A DNA stretch of 64,000 bases. Origin: Gossypium raimondii. Taxonomy: Eukaryota > Streptophyta > Magnoliopsida > Malvales > Malvaceae. Below are positions 1 to 12,200 of the stretch, one piece after another. The number at the start of each line of letters is the position of its first letter. Position 1 is the stretch's first letter. Location: assembly GCF_025698545.1 (NCBI RefSeq), contig NC_068567.1, positions 61,249,205 to 61,313,204 of the forward strand, given 5' to 3'. The notes under the pieces are model-generated. The model made no database searches, was not told the origin of the DNA, and worked only from the letters and a program-made list of their open reading frames with translations. Made by a program: the position numbers and the translations under genes.

Positions 1-1717
1 GACACGTTTTTCATGCATTTCAGCAAAAACTGATCTTGCTTCATCAAGGCGCCCAGCTTTGGAAAGACCATCCATCAATAAACAGTAAGGCATCTGCATA
101 AGTGTGTGCATATTACGAGCACTTAGTTACAAAACTAAGCAAGGTTTTCAATCACAAAAGCAGCCAATGAAGCTTAATCATATAAATAAATGCATAACTT
201 TTATCATTTTTCACATCTCATATTTGGCCAGGCACAAAATGAGAGGAAATTATCGAAGTACCTCATCTTCAGCATAACCTAAAGCTTCCAATTCAGATAA
301 TAATTTTCTTGATTTTTCAAACAAGCCTCCTCGAACATACACCTTTAACAAAGTAGTCAGTATAACCCTGAAGATTTCAATTCCTCCATCAACTCATCGG
401 ACTTACGATAATTCCCATCATAAGAGTAAGCTTTAAGTAAAGAGCTGTAATGATATAAATTAGGTGAAAGGCCTTCATCCCTCATCTGGTTGAAGTGGTT
501 TTGAGCTTCTTCGCTAAGCCCACTCGAAGCACAAACGGCCAAAAGTGTTCCATACATCACATTATCCATTTCCAAACCATTATATTTCAACTCCTTCATC
601 AACTCTAATGCCTTATAATGCCCATTTTTTATTCTTATGCAACCTGCCAGCAACTAAGTATTGACAAAAACAAAAACAACAATTAAAGTTTCACATTCGA
701 AAACAACCATTATCTTCTCGGTAAAAGCAGTACTAAAAGTTAGATTGCATTTTACCTCTTCTATTCAAAAAATGGACAAATTAGTCTCTATATGTTAGAT
801 CAAAGAGTAAATTGGTCTTTTATTAAAAATTTCATTCATTTCTACTGCTAAAAATTGGTCCATGTATATCAGAATGAGGTAAATGTGAAATTTTAACAAA
901 AAAGAGTTGTTTGCTCTTTGATCTAACATACTAGGACTAAATTGCCCATTTTTTAATGGAGGGGACAAAATGCAATCTGATTCTTAGTGCAGTGACCTTC
1001 ATGGTACTTTTACCTTAAATTCTAAGTTGCATTAAGAAACATACCGTGTTATACGTAACCAAATCTGGGGTTAGACCCTCCTGCTTTATCTTATCAAACA
1101 ATTTGATGCCACTATCGAATTTCCCATTCCTAACCAAACAGCTAAGAAGAGAGTTCCATATAAACACATTAACTTTGGTTGGTTTATCAGGAATACCATT
1201 GTAAATCGCCAAAGCTTTAACAGGGCTGAGTTTTTTCCCCATAACTTTCATATAAGTGGTATAAGATGAACCATTGGTCTTCCCACGCTGTTGACAGCTG
1301 CAAAAAAATTATCCAAAACAACAAAGAATCAAAGTACATCCAAACAAAATATCTACTTTGACATTAATGATACATAGCAATAGTATACAAACAGGGGTGA
1401 AACCAAGGGACAGGAAGGCCTTCGGTAAATGGAAAATTTGCATTTTAGGCCCTCCCAAGAATTAAAATTTCAATTTAAGACCCTTTTAACAGAAACAACA
1501 AAGAATCAAAGTTCATCCAAACAAAATATCTACTTTGACATTAAGGATACGTAGCAATAGCATACAAACAGGGGTGAAACCAAGGGACAGGCAGGCCTTT
1601 GGTAAATGGAAATTTTGCATTTTGGCCCTCCCAAGAATTAAAATTTCAATTTAAGACTTTTAACGCAAAATTCATGTCTTCCCACTGCATAAAAAAATCT
1701 GGGTACCAGAGAAAGAT
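1..1717 (-). pseudogene. Broken partial duplicate of the PPR gene
   Basis: Nearly identical to 11810-13713, which spans exons 5 to 2 and the last bases of exon 1 of the intact PPR gene. Exon equivalents are about 1-93, 262-366, 368-653 and 1045-1293. Two lesions disable it. A 136-bp deletion joins exon 4 to the middle of exon 3 at 362-370, with 'taacc' present at both original ends, and removes the intron and its splice sites. An 11-bp deletion at about 1293 shifts the frame near the start of exon 2. Similarity stops at 1717, inside exon 1, so the start codon and transit peptide are missing. The copy continues off the left edge, so its 3' extent is unknown. Introns and the MITE are retained, so it arose by DNA duplication, not retroposition. 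Confidence 0.9.
719..1014. mobile_element. Palindromic MITE, family A (copy in PPR pseudogene)
   Basis: Foldback element starting CGGTAAAAG and ending CTTTTACC. Both arms carry the family signature (two stretches like 'gggcaaattagtc' and 'gatcaaagagcaaatt' inverted towards the centre). It lies at the same place as the copy at 12664-12974, so it was inserted before the PPR duplication. It has lost about 18 bp near its left end relative to that copy. Confidence 0.8.
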
Positions 1718-2850
1718 AATTAAATTTTTCATAGAAAATTACAAACAAGTGAGCTCTAATAAAAATTAATAATATAATTTTTTTTAAAATTTAGTAATAT
1801 TAAGATGAAAAAATATTCACATAATATTTAACATGGAAAATATTGAATTTAACGATTTAATTAAAAGCATGATCACTTGAATCATGGTAATTTAAAAACT
1901 CAAACGGTTGCATTTAACTAATAAATAATATATGAAATCGAATTATATTAAATGCAATCGTTTGAGTTTTTAACTACGATATATTCAATAACGTGCCATA
2001 TTATATCACGACATATTTTAAATTAATGTAACATCATTTAATTAAAACTATCCTATAAAATAAACAATTTTAAGTTGTTATAAAAATATCATTTTGTTTT
2101 TTCTTCTTTAATATAAAAAGTCTTTTATTTTAAAAATATAAAAATAAAAAGATAGAAAAACATTTAGTCTTTAAACTTTTTGATTCACATTTAGTCGGTT
2201 AAAGTGTGACAACATGGCACTTCAAGATTGTGCCACATCATTACCTTAAATTTTTTTTTGTATTTTAAAATTTATATGAAAATTTTAAATTTTCTTGTGA
2301 TGAAGAGTACCATGTCATCTTACCTTAATAGAATACAAAATTGAGGACCAAATTGAAAAAAATTGCCAAGTTAAAAAATATTTAAGGACCGAATTAAGAA
2401 AACTTGCCAAGTTTAGATCTCAAATAAAAATACAATCCAAGTTTTACCACAGGGGCGAAGCCAGAAATTTCTTTTACGGGGCCGAAATTAAATTATAATT
2501 TTTACAATAGTAAAAATACAATTTCACCATTTTAAATAGCATATATCTTTATAATTTTTAAAGGATTAAATTAAATTTTTATCATTTCTAAAGGAGTCAT
2601 TAATTTAAAATTTTTATAATTACCATATAAAATTCATATAGTCTTAATACACAGCTATTTTTTGGATTATATGATACAGCATGCCAATGAGATTGCAACA
2701 TTGTTAACAGGCGATTATAACTAAAAACTACAATCTAGTCCGAGTCGCCATTAATGGATATTTAGTGACCATCTTTACCCCAATGTCCAGCTGAAGAGCA
2801 TTTCATTAATTACTTTCAGATTGACAATCACGAAGCTAACAACAACAAAG
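1718..2850. other. Intergenic, AT-rich, no gene seen
   Basis: Between the PPR pseudogene and the pseudokinase gene. Around 2160-2420 there is a foldback-like stretch with 'acatttagtc' and 'ggaccaaattg' phrases in opposite orientation, resembling 44300-44650. From about 2452 to 2640 there is a degraded repeat beginning 'aggggcgaagcc', similar in wording to 3443-3700 and loosely to 58317-58550. No coding exon was recognised. Confidence 0.6.
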
Positions 2851-5800
2851 ATGGTGTCTGAAGCGGAATCGATGGCAAGAGAGAGTGTGATCGTGGTGAT
2901 AGATGGTAAGAGAAGCAAAGGAATGGTGGAGCCACTTGACTGGGCTCTTAAACACGTCGTTCGCCGGAAAAACATCGTGATCGTCGTCGCAATTTTGGGT
3001 GATATGGGGAAGAAGAACGCTACTCAATGCTTTCCTTTGAACATGAGATTTAACTTCTCTGGAATATGTGAGCTATTTTATTTATTTGTTTATTTAGTAC
3101 TCTGTGTTTGATAAAAAGAGCTTGGCATCTCTCATATCTAGTATAGGCTGGCAGGTCGAATTTGGGGTTCGAAAATATGGAGAAAAAAATGGTATGAAAT
3201 AAGGATATTATCTTTTTCTAATAGTTTTATATTACAGTAATTTCATCTTGAATTTTAAGATTTTTTTTTTGAATTTGATTTTTTTAGGATGAAAATACTG
3301 AATTTCAAGATGAAAATACTAATGTAACATACAACTACGGAAAAAGGGATACAAATGACGTGACGTTACTGTTTCATACAATCTTTTCCGAAAATACTTG
3401 TGAGGTAAATGTAAAGTTTGGGGGTTGATAAAAGGTACGTAGGCAAGGGGTGAAGTGAGAAATTCTTTTAAGGGTCAAATTTAAATTATAAATTTGTGAA
3501 AGTTAAAATACAATAATAAAAGTTTATAACTTTTTGAGGGATTAATTATAATCATTTTAAAGGAATAGAAATGAATTTTAAATTTTAAGAGGCCAACATG
3601 TAAATTTATCATTAGATTAACCTAAAATTTTATAATTTTTAAAAGGAATAAAAAGAAAAAAATTTAATTTAGGAGCGAAGGCTCGTGTCTACCCCTAGCT
3701 GGAGTTGTCCATAAGTCTAAATTTTTGCCCAAACCTGGTCTGAATAAAAATACTAAAATTTGGGCCCAGTTCGGTTGTATTAAAAATATTTTATTTTATT
3801 TTTATATAAAAAAATTAAAAAAATATAATACATCAAATAGACTAAAAACATTAAAATAAATGTTTCCCAACAAATTAAAAATAAATTTAAAAATATCTTT
3901 ATACTTAAATAACATTAAGATATGCATAACTTAACAAGCAAATGGCTCTAAAATAGTAGCAAATTTAACAATAAAACATTAGTTATATAATATCCAGACA
4001 ATAACAACAAAATAATAACAATATAACAATGAAATGGTAGCAAAACAGTGCGAAAACAACAACAAAACATTAGAATTTTTTTTATAAATTCGGATAAGCC
4101 GGGCCAAAAAACCTTATCTGAGACCCAATTCCTTATTTTTTTGCCCAAAATCTCACGCTTTTCGATCGGGACCCTACTCATAGACAACCCTAGCTTAGCT
4201 TCTATGTATAGGTGAGGATGGAACATCATTGGAGCCGGAGTAGGAGACCTTAGCCTCAAAATTTTGAAAATTTTTTATTATATCATTCAAAATTTTTGAA
4301 AATTTTAATTAGATTCTTTAACGCTTTTAGAAAATTTAATTAAGTCTTCAAAAGTTTAAAAAAATTTAATTAGACCTCTAATTTTTTTTATAAATTTTCA
4401 TTAATCTTTTTAATCAAAATTTTAAAAAATTTTAATTAAACCCCAATTAGAGCTCCCAAAATTTATTTTCATGTTTTTCCACAAAGTGTAAGCGTTGAGG
4501 ATGAGTTTCATACTTGGAATTTATACATAACACTCGAGCTACCTAAAGGGCTACACAATGCATGTTCAGTGACTATCTGTCTAATCATATTAGTGCACTG
4601 GCCTACGTGATCTGTTTAGTGATCAGTTTGTTTGTCCTGTAATATTGGTTGCTTAGAGTCTTTGATAAGGTTATTGGGCATTAACAAGCACTTGTTATGT
4701 CAGGTGGCTTGTTTTCTTGACTACAACCAGACAAGCTATGTTGGGTTATGGCCAAAGAAATTTTCTTTTTCCTTGTGAGAAGTATTTATACATTTGGCAC
4801 ATATGAATTCTTGAATTGTTTGTTCTTTTTACTTGACAGTGAAAAGCTTAAATTCCTTGTTAAGCACTCAGCTTGTTATCAAGGTCAAGACATAAGAGAT
4901 TAGGGATATTAGATTAATGGACTTACATTTGATAATCAAAGCTCTAGATTTTTCAGGCTGAGAAATAATTTCTGAAAATTGGGTCCAAACTGCTTTGGCA
5001 TCTCATTTTAGATATGTTATGGAGCTCATGGATTTTTCACATGGTGCAGGCTGCATAATATTATGGATTTCATGAGTTAAATTGTTCATCTAATGTTTTT
5101 GTAGTGGAAAAGTTGGAGTTTTCAATTTCATCAGGACATGCAGAAGTGAAACCCAGAGATCTTGGTGAAGAAATTGAGAGAAAAAGGGAACAGTTCCAAG
5201 CTATCCTTCAACCTTTCTCTAAACAATGTAAAAGAAACGAGGTAAGTGAAAAATTCCTTTCGAACTAAGTTATCTTCTATGCCCGTTTTACGGAATATAC
5301 GGATTAAATCTTTTCGGGATTTTTGTTGCCTCTAACAATATGATCTCTAGAATTGAACTTGCGTAGGGGTGTAGTCGAGCTGAATTGAGCCCAAATAGTG
5401 GTAAGCTCAAGCTTAACTAGAAATTTGAGGCTTGATACCCGACTCAAGCTTGACTTGGGCATCAATTTCTATGCTTGAGCTTGGCTTGAGATATAATTAA
5501 ACATGTTTATCAATTTTCGTACTCAAAACTTGATTATGTTTGTTTCTATATTATAAGGATAAAAATTTTAAATTTCATGATATAAAAATATATTAAAATA
5601 AAAAGCTCAATTAGGCTAGTGAGACGTTCGAATCAAGATAGTGCTTGATTTTGGTTCGGTTGAAAGTTTGAGTTGCTCAAGATCGAGATGATTGGCTTGA
5701 TAATTACCGAATTAAATTAAAGTTTTTTTCAAGTCGAACTCAAATAGTTTGCTAGCATTATTATCTCATTTACAATCCTAAACTTGAGTTTTTTCCCTAA

Positions 5801-8588
5801 AGAGTGTATTGTATATTATGATTGCACTCGAGACTTGACGGTAAATAGGGTTTTACTGGCATATTATCTGAAACTTTGTACTGATTAGGTTAAGTTGGAG
5901 GTCAAACTTGCTGCTGGAATATGTCCTGAAGAAATAACACTCAAAGAAGCAGAAAATGCTAACACAAGATGGATTGTTCTTGACAGGTATGGCCAACTAT
6001 CCTTTTCATTGCTTCTGTTTTTTGCATTCTAATGCATACAATTTCTCAAACTGGAAAAAGGGTATTAAATTTGAATATTGATTAGTGTTTTTTTTATAAT
6101 CTTGATTATTGACAGCCACTTAAAGAAGTACAAAATGTGTATATATTGGAATGTTGAATGCAATGTTGCAGTAATGAAAGGAAAAGATGTTGCTACTTTA
6201 ATGCCATCAAGGGCTCCCAAGCCTGATTGCTCTCCTGTAAGTAGTGAACAAGCCGATGCTGAAACTTGGCCCGATGGTCGATCCCTTAATGATCAAGAAA
6301 CCGGAAATCAGAACGTGATTGAGGAAGGGGAATCATCGATACAACCAGCTCCACGGGGTCCCTCTTGGGGTCCATTACAATTTAGACCTGGTTTTCCTCG
6401 AGAATTTTTGTTCAGTGAAATCGAAGAGATTACGAACGGCTTCTCTGATATCCTTTGTCAAGAGGAAAACCTTAAAGTTTACGAAGGGGTATTGAAGAAT
6501 ACACCTGTTATAGTCAAATCTATTCAAGACGATGAACAGTTTTGGTCGATGCTTACGATCCTCTCCCGTGTACGCCACCGCAATATCATGAACATCATTG
6601 GATATTGCTGTACCGCCACGAACAGATTACTCATATCCGATTATCCATGTTTGTATAGTTTTGCTATGAAGTTGCAATGTAAGATACCTTCTTCCTTTGT
6701 TCCCCCGTTTCAGTTTCCACAGCTTTAGAGCAAAACATTCTTAATATTCTGCAGGTGATGTCTCTGCTATTAACCTTTCTTGGAGAGCAAGGTGGTATAC
6801 TGCTACTGAAATAGGCGGTAGCTTGCGCTATCTCCATGAAGAATGCCCCGACGGACCGATCGTTCATCAATCTGTTTGTTCATCTAGCATTGTTTATTCT
6901 CATGGCTGCTCACCTATGGTAAGTAAATCTAAAACTATATCTTTTGCATTAGAAATTTGCATACAGATTACTGACTGATGTTTATGGATTTGTATTACCA
7001 TATTGAAGCTAAGCAATTTTATGACAGCCAAGTGGTACAAAGGTGATGTTCCTTTTAACGGGAATTCAACTGGAAAGTAAGAAAAAATTTTCTCCATAAG
7101 AGTTGAATTGTTACACGTCTTTGCCTATAACTTTTAAGGTGAGATCTTATAAGGTCTTTTTTAAATCAACGGTAATAGTTAAAAGATAAAAATAAGAGTT
7201 ATAACTGTTTGATCAAGCCATGTTAGAAACTAAGAAATTATACGGAAGACCTGAAACTTATCAAATCCGTTACCAGTATGTTGCTTTTCTCTAGAAATTA
7301 GTTTCTCTCACTCTTTAGTATTAAAACCAATTAAATTAGTTAAAATGCGAATTTTACAGGACATGATCAACAATGTATTGATGTTTCTTTTTCTTCCTTT
7401 TTATTTTAACCGTTGATTTAAAAAAATCTCACAAGATCCCACTATAATGTAATCTTTAAATAAATATCACCCATGTCAAAATATTTGTGATAATTTTGAA
7501 CCTGTTTTTGGTGGATGAAGATGCCCAAACCTAGAGGAAGACAAGCAACTTTATGTGGATATACATGACTATGGATTGTTTCTTGTGGAGCTTATTTCTG
7601 GAAAAGTTGCAGGTTGCTTTCCACATGAAAATGAGGGTCAGTCCTTGATAGACTGGGTAAGATTTTTGTTCAAATTGCTTCCTATGGTGACGATTTTCAA
7701 TTGTAATAAGGAGGTTTCAGTAAAAGTATCATGAATGCCTCTGTACTAAAAATCAGATTGTATTTTGTTCCATCTACTAAAAAATTAATAAATTAATCCT
7801 AATACGTTAAATCAAAAAACAAACTGATCCTTTTGTTAAAAATTCCATTCATTTCTATTATTAAAAATCAATCCCTATACATCAACATCAGATACACAAA
7901 ACACGTCTTGTATCATTGTTTGTTTATTCTATCAACCACACTAGTTTTTAACAATATAACTGGATGAAATTTTAATGAAAAGATCAACTTTCTCTTTAAT
8001 CTAAAATAGATAGACTAATTTGTCTATTCTTTGAGTAGAGTAGACAAAATACAATCTACCTTCCAATATAGGAGCTTCCATAAAACTTTTATAGGAGTTT
8101 CTTGATGAAAATGATTATGAATTATCACATATGTTCTAAGATATTTTTAGGCAGCTAGAAATATCGAACAAATATAAGCTATGTTACCCGGATTTAGATG
8201 AATGTTAGATACTAACATTTGTCTATCACGAGGTTATACCAACGTCTGACTATGTATTCGGATGACATTAATTCTCTTTATACTTAAATGAAGGCACTGC
8301 CGCTTCTAGAAAGCAGTTCAGTCACTCAACTGATGGATCCAAGATTGGCGGACAAAGAAGATGATTTGAAGGTGGTTCATTGTATGGCTCGGGCAGCTTT
8401 GCTTTGTCTGAAAAATGATTCCGGTCGCAGTATTTCCATAAGCGAGGTAAGGTTTTCTTTTCATGATCACATTCTTGCTTGCAATAATAATACTAGTTGG
8501 AACTCCCCAGATTTTAAGAGTTTCCTGCAAATTTTTGCAGGTCTTAGCTGTGGTTCGAGGCGATCAGCATGCAGTACTTCAGCTTTGA
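2851..8588 (+). CDS. USP-like / receptor-like cytoplasmic pseudokinase
   Basis: Nine exons: 2851-3067, 5105-5241, 5889-5986, 6116-6678, 6755-6918, 7009-7076, 7521-7656, 8294-8446, 8541-8588, giving 527 codons plus stop with matching phases. Residues about 10-55 (VIVVIDGKRSKG, LDWALKHVV) look like the start of a universal stress protein domain. A kinase-like domain begins near residue 255 (FLFSEIEEITNGFSD). It keeps a candidate VAIK lysine (VIVKSI) but has no glycine-rich loop (CQEENLKVYEG). The HRD catalytic loop reads HQS with no downstream Asn, and the DFG position reads NFM. The family (plant kinases with an N-terminal adenine-nucleotide alpha-hydrolase-like domain) normally has an active site, so phosphotransfer is unlikely; a scaffold role is inference. 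The first ATG of the open frame was chosen. Intron 1 is about 2 kb and intron 7 holds a MITE. A decayed gene is an alternative. Confidence 0.8.
7720..8092. mobile_element. Palindromic MITE, family A (pseudokinase intron 7)
   Basis: Starts GTAAAAGTATCATG and ends CATAAAACTTTTAT. The inner arms match the other family A copies in inverted orientation. Flanks resemble an imperfect target duplication (aggaggtttc on the left, aggagtttc on the right). It lies wholly within the intron between exons 7 and 8. Confidence 0.75.
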
Positions 8589-9211
8589 GTCGGTCCAAGA
8601 GCCGTATTCATGAAAAAAAAAAAAAAAAGAGAACGCTTGCTTGTAAAAGAAGAATATTGTTGAAGGAATAAAGAGAAGCACTTACATATATTATAAAGCA
8701 GCTTGTTTGCGAGTGAAAATTATGAAGGTTGCGGAGTTATTAATATCACTTTTTAAAAATGATTGCATGAACGGAAACCAACCCAAAAACTTGTCTCTCC
8801 TATCGAAAAAACTGTGTTGTTCCCATTCAAAGCTTCTACTTTACAAAGCATCGATTTCCAGGTGAAAATTTACGGAAATCAGCTGAGGGAAGTGAATCCT
8901 GTCCACCTTCACTTCACAAGGTATTATCTAATGGTTTGTTGAGTGAAGCTCAAGAAAAGAGGTTGAAACATGCTTTTTACATGGACGAAAGGTCTTCCCT
9001 ACAAACACAAACAGATCCTAAAAGCATTGATATTTTGATATGAAATGTCTTTGGAAAAACGAAAAACTTGGAACACAAGAAAGAAGAAACGTTAACACAA
9101 AGGAATTGGATTTCGGAAAATCAGAATTATCATTACCTGCAACCAGATTATTTGATTGGAATTCTTCTATTCAATGTAAACTGCTCCATTGAATGCTGAC
9201 CCATCCGTGAT
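8589..9211. other. Intergenic between two converging genes
   Basis: Carries the 3' UTR of the pseudokinase gene (+) and of the PPR gene (-). A 16-base A run lies at about 8613-8628, just after the stop codon. No separate gene was recognised. Confidence 0.6.
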
Positions 9212-12200
9212 CTAACGTTTAGGCTGTGACCCTTTCGACATTATATGTTGCTTGGATAATATCTCTGCAGTGAGTTGGCGTCCAAGTAACTCAGAGTTCT
9301 TAAGAATCAGGTTTCTTGTCGTTGAATCAACAGCATATCCTTGTCCTGGCATCCACTGCAGCAACTGCAGGAGCAATTCCTTTTTTTCGGGCTGAGCAAT
9401 ATAACGGGATACAGCAGTCTGAAACAGTCCCTGTGTAAAACCGAATAAATTGAATGATTTGATCATATTATGAATTATAACACACAGCCAAACCTGTATC
9501 AAAATCAAGAGATATTGCTCCAATTCCATGGAAGTAGAACTGGGTCTAATTGTGTTCAAAAACCTATGTTGCTCGGACTCTTCATTATTCATGAAGTACC
9601 CATGTTCAACACTGGTGTTTGACACACCGATACAAGGATATGACCTCCAAAAATCCTTCAAATACATGAAAAAACTTAGAAAAACCATCCATACCTGTAT
9701 ACAACACACACCCGAGTCCGAGTAACATAATCAGAAACTATTACCTATTTTTTAACTTGACCATCTTTTCTATGGCAATAAAAACTAAAAATAATGCCAC
9801 TACAGTACCGATGTATCCATGCTAAGGATCTCCAGGGTATAGCTTTCACGGACTGGAGATATTTAATCCAGCAGATGGATTATAACATTAATATGATCTG
9901 TTCAGCTCTAAGTATACCTACATACACCAAGCTCATGATAATCAAACGCAGATGCAGTCCATGCATCAGAATACAGAACAGCAGAGACATGGCAAGTTCA
10001 TAGAAAAGTAATTTCAATTCGTGAATCAAATTAATTAAAGTCCATAAATACCTACCTGATAAATCTTGCACCCAGAACCATGAATAACCTTCAGGACATC
10101 ATTTATCAAGTTGATATTACCAAACTTCATGAATGCACTTGCGAACTTCTTTATAGCAGGCTGAGAGATGTGTTCTGCATTATCCTGATAAGAGAAATAA
10201 TTTGAGAGAAAAAAATTGATAGTAAAGAAGGGGCTGATAGTTCTATCACATACCTTGACAACTACATATGCATCTTTGAACAGTTTTCCAGCTATAAGAA
10301 TATGTAGAATTTTCTCATGAAGGGCTTTACACATTGTTCTTTTGCTATATCTCAACATATTGTAAACCGAAAATGCTTCAGAATGAGCCTTCATTTTACC
10401 AAGTTGAAATATTAAGGAGCAGCAAAGTTCCTGCAAATAGAATAGAATTGTATGGTTATAATGATTTAACTTATTTCCATAAAAGATGCTGCCTACACGC
10501 CAAGCGTAGAATTCCCATTAAAGTAAAACCAATAACTTAGGTATGTTTTCCGGAGAGCTTTTAATGCGACCCTTGTTATTAAGTAACATGTCCACTGCCA
10601 AAGCAGCAACTCGAATAAACTTAAGCAAACAACGTTCACATAACGACAAGAAACCGCCTTCAGGCATATTTGCAGGAAAAAAAAGAGAGTATAGTTGGAG
10701 ATAACAATTGTATAGACAAAAAGACTTGTTCCAGTAATTTGTATTATGACAGGCAACCAAGTATGGAGTCCCGTAACTGGAAGTACAAAACATTGCTATG
10801 GAAGAATGGACCAAGTCCTAAGAGTGTTTCATACGATGCGCAAAGTGAAGAAAAACTCATGGGATTACGTTAGTTATGCTGAACCGATGCTGGACTATGA
10901 TAACAACTCAGGAACCCACGCCACCATTCATAATAACATCTAAAAATTTGAAAGTCCTGTACCTCCTCCGGATGATATCCTTTACCGTGCATGTCCTGCA
11001 TGATCTTATAAGCAAGAAGATATAGTTTCTCCTTACAGAAATACTTTATTAGGATATGAAAAGTGCTATAATCCGGACTGATTGCAAGTTCATCCATTTT
11101 CTTCATTGTTTGCATTACACTCTCCATATCGCCTGCTCTACAGTAAGCACAAAGCATCGTATTTAACATAACCAGGTCATACTTGTTATACTTGGTCTCG
11201 AAATCTTGAGCCAACTTCTTTGCCTCTTCAAAAAGCTCGCTTCGACACATAGCTGAGATCATGATGCTATGCGAGTATCCATCTGAAGGAGACAAATAAG
11301 TTTCATATACTTGGAATTGGAACCAAACCAGGGTAAAAGTACCATAGAAAATCCCATACTAAGAGTTAAATTGCATTTTGCTCCCTATACTCAAAAAATG
11401 AGCAAATTAGTCCCTGTGCGTTAGATCGAAGAGCAAATTGGTTCTTTCTATTAAAAATTTCATCCATTTTTACTATTAAAAACTGGCATAACTGACAGAA
11501 TAACTAGACAATGACACATGATATGCCACATGTACCTAATGTTAACATACATGGACCAATTTTTAACAATAGAAATGGATGAAATTTTTAATAGAATGAC
11601 CAATTTGCTATTTGGTCTAACATATAGCAGTTAATTTGCCTATTTTTTGAGTAAAGAGGGCAAAATGCAATCCGAATCCTAGTACAAGGTCCTCCATGGT
11701 ACTTTTACTAAACAAGGGGAGATGAAACTTCAATATAACAAGGTAAGCGTGCCTTAAATCATTTGCCAGTGTTCCTTGAACACTCAGTACTTGTAAACTT
11801 ACCGGATTTGACACGTTTTTCATGCATTTCAGCAAAAACTGATCTTGCTTCATCAAGGCGCCCAGCTTTCGAAAGACCATCCATCAATAAACAGTAAGGC
11901 ATCTGCATAAGTGTGTGCATATTACGAGCACTTAGTTACAAAACTAAGCAAGGTTTTCAATCACAAAAGCAGCCAATGAAGCTTAATCATATAAATAAAT
12001 GCATAACTTTTATCATTTTTCACATCTCATATTTGACCAGGCACAAAATGAGAGGAAATTATCGAAGTACCTCATCTTCAGCATAACCTAAAGCTTCCAA
12101 TTCAGATAATAATTTTCTCGATTTTTCAAACAAGCCTCCTCGAACATACACCTTTAACAAAGTAGTCAGTATAACCTGCAAGAATTACAAAACAAAATAA

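Noticed and set aside
8589-8671. Read-through of the last pseudokinase exon into a Lys-rich tail from the A run
   Set aside because: That reading needs retention of intron 8. The spliced form ends RGDQHAVLQL and stops at 8586-8588, as expected for this kinase class.
10518-10814. Open frame on the minus strand (GGFLSLCERCLLKFIRV) that could be an extra PPR exon
   Set aside because: Splicing exon 6 (ends at 10963) directly to 10430 gives HPEE-ELCCSL in phase, and the total CDS is then a multiple of three. The extra frame has no acceptor in the right phase and looks like intron.
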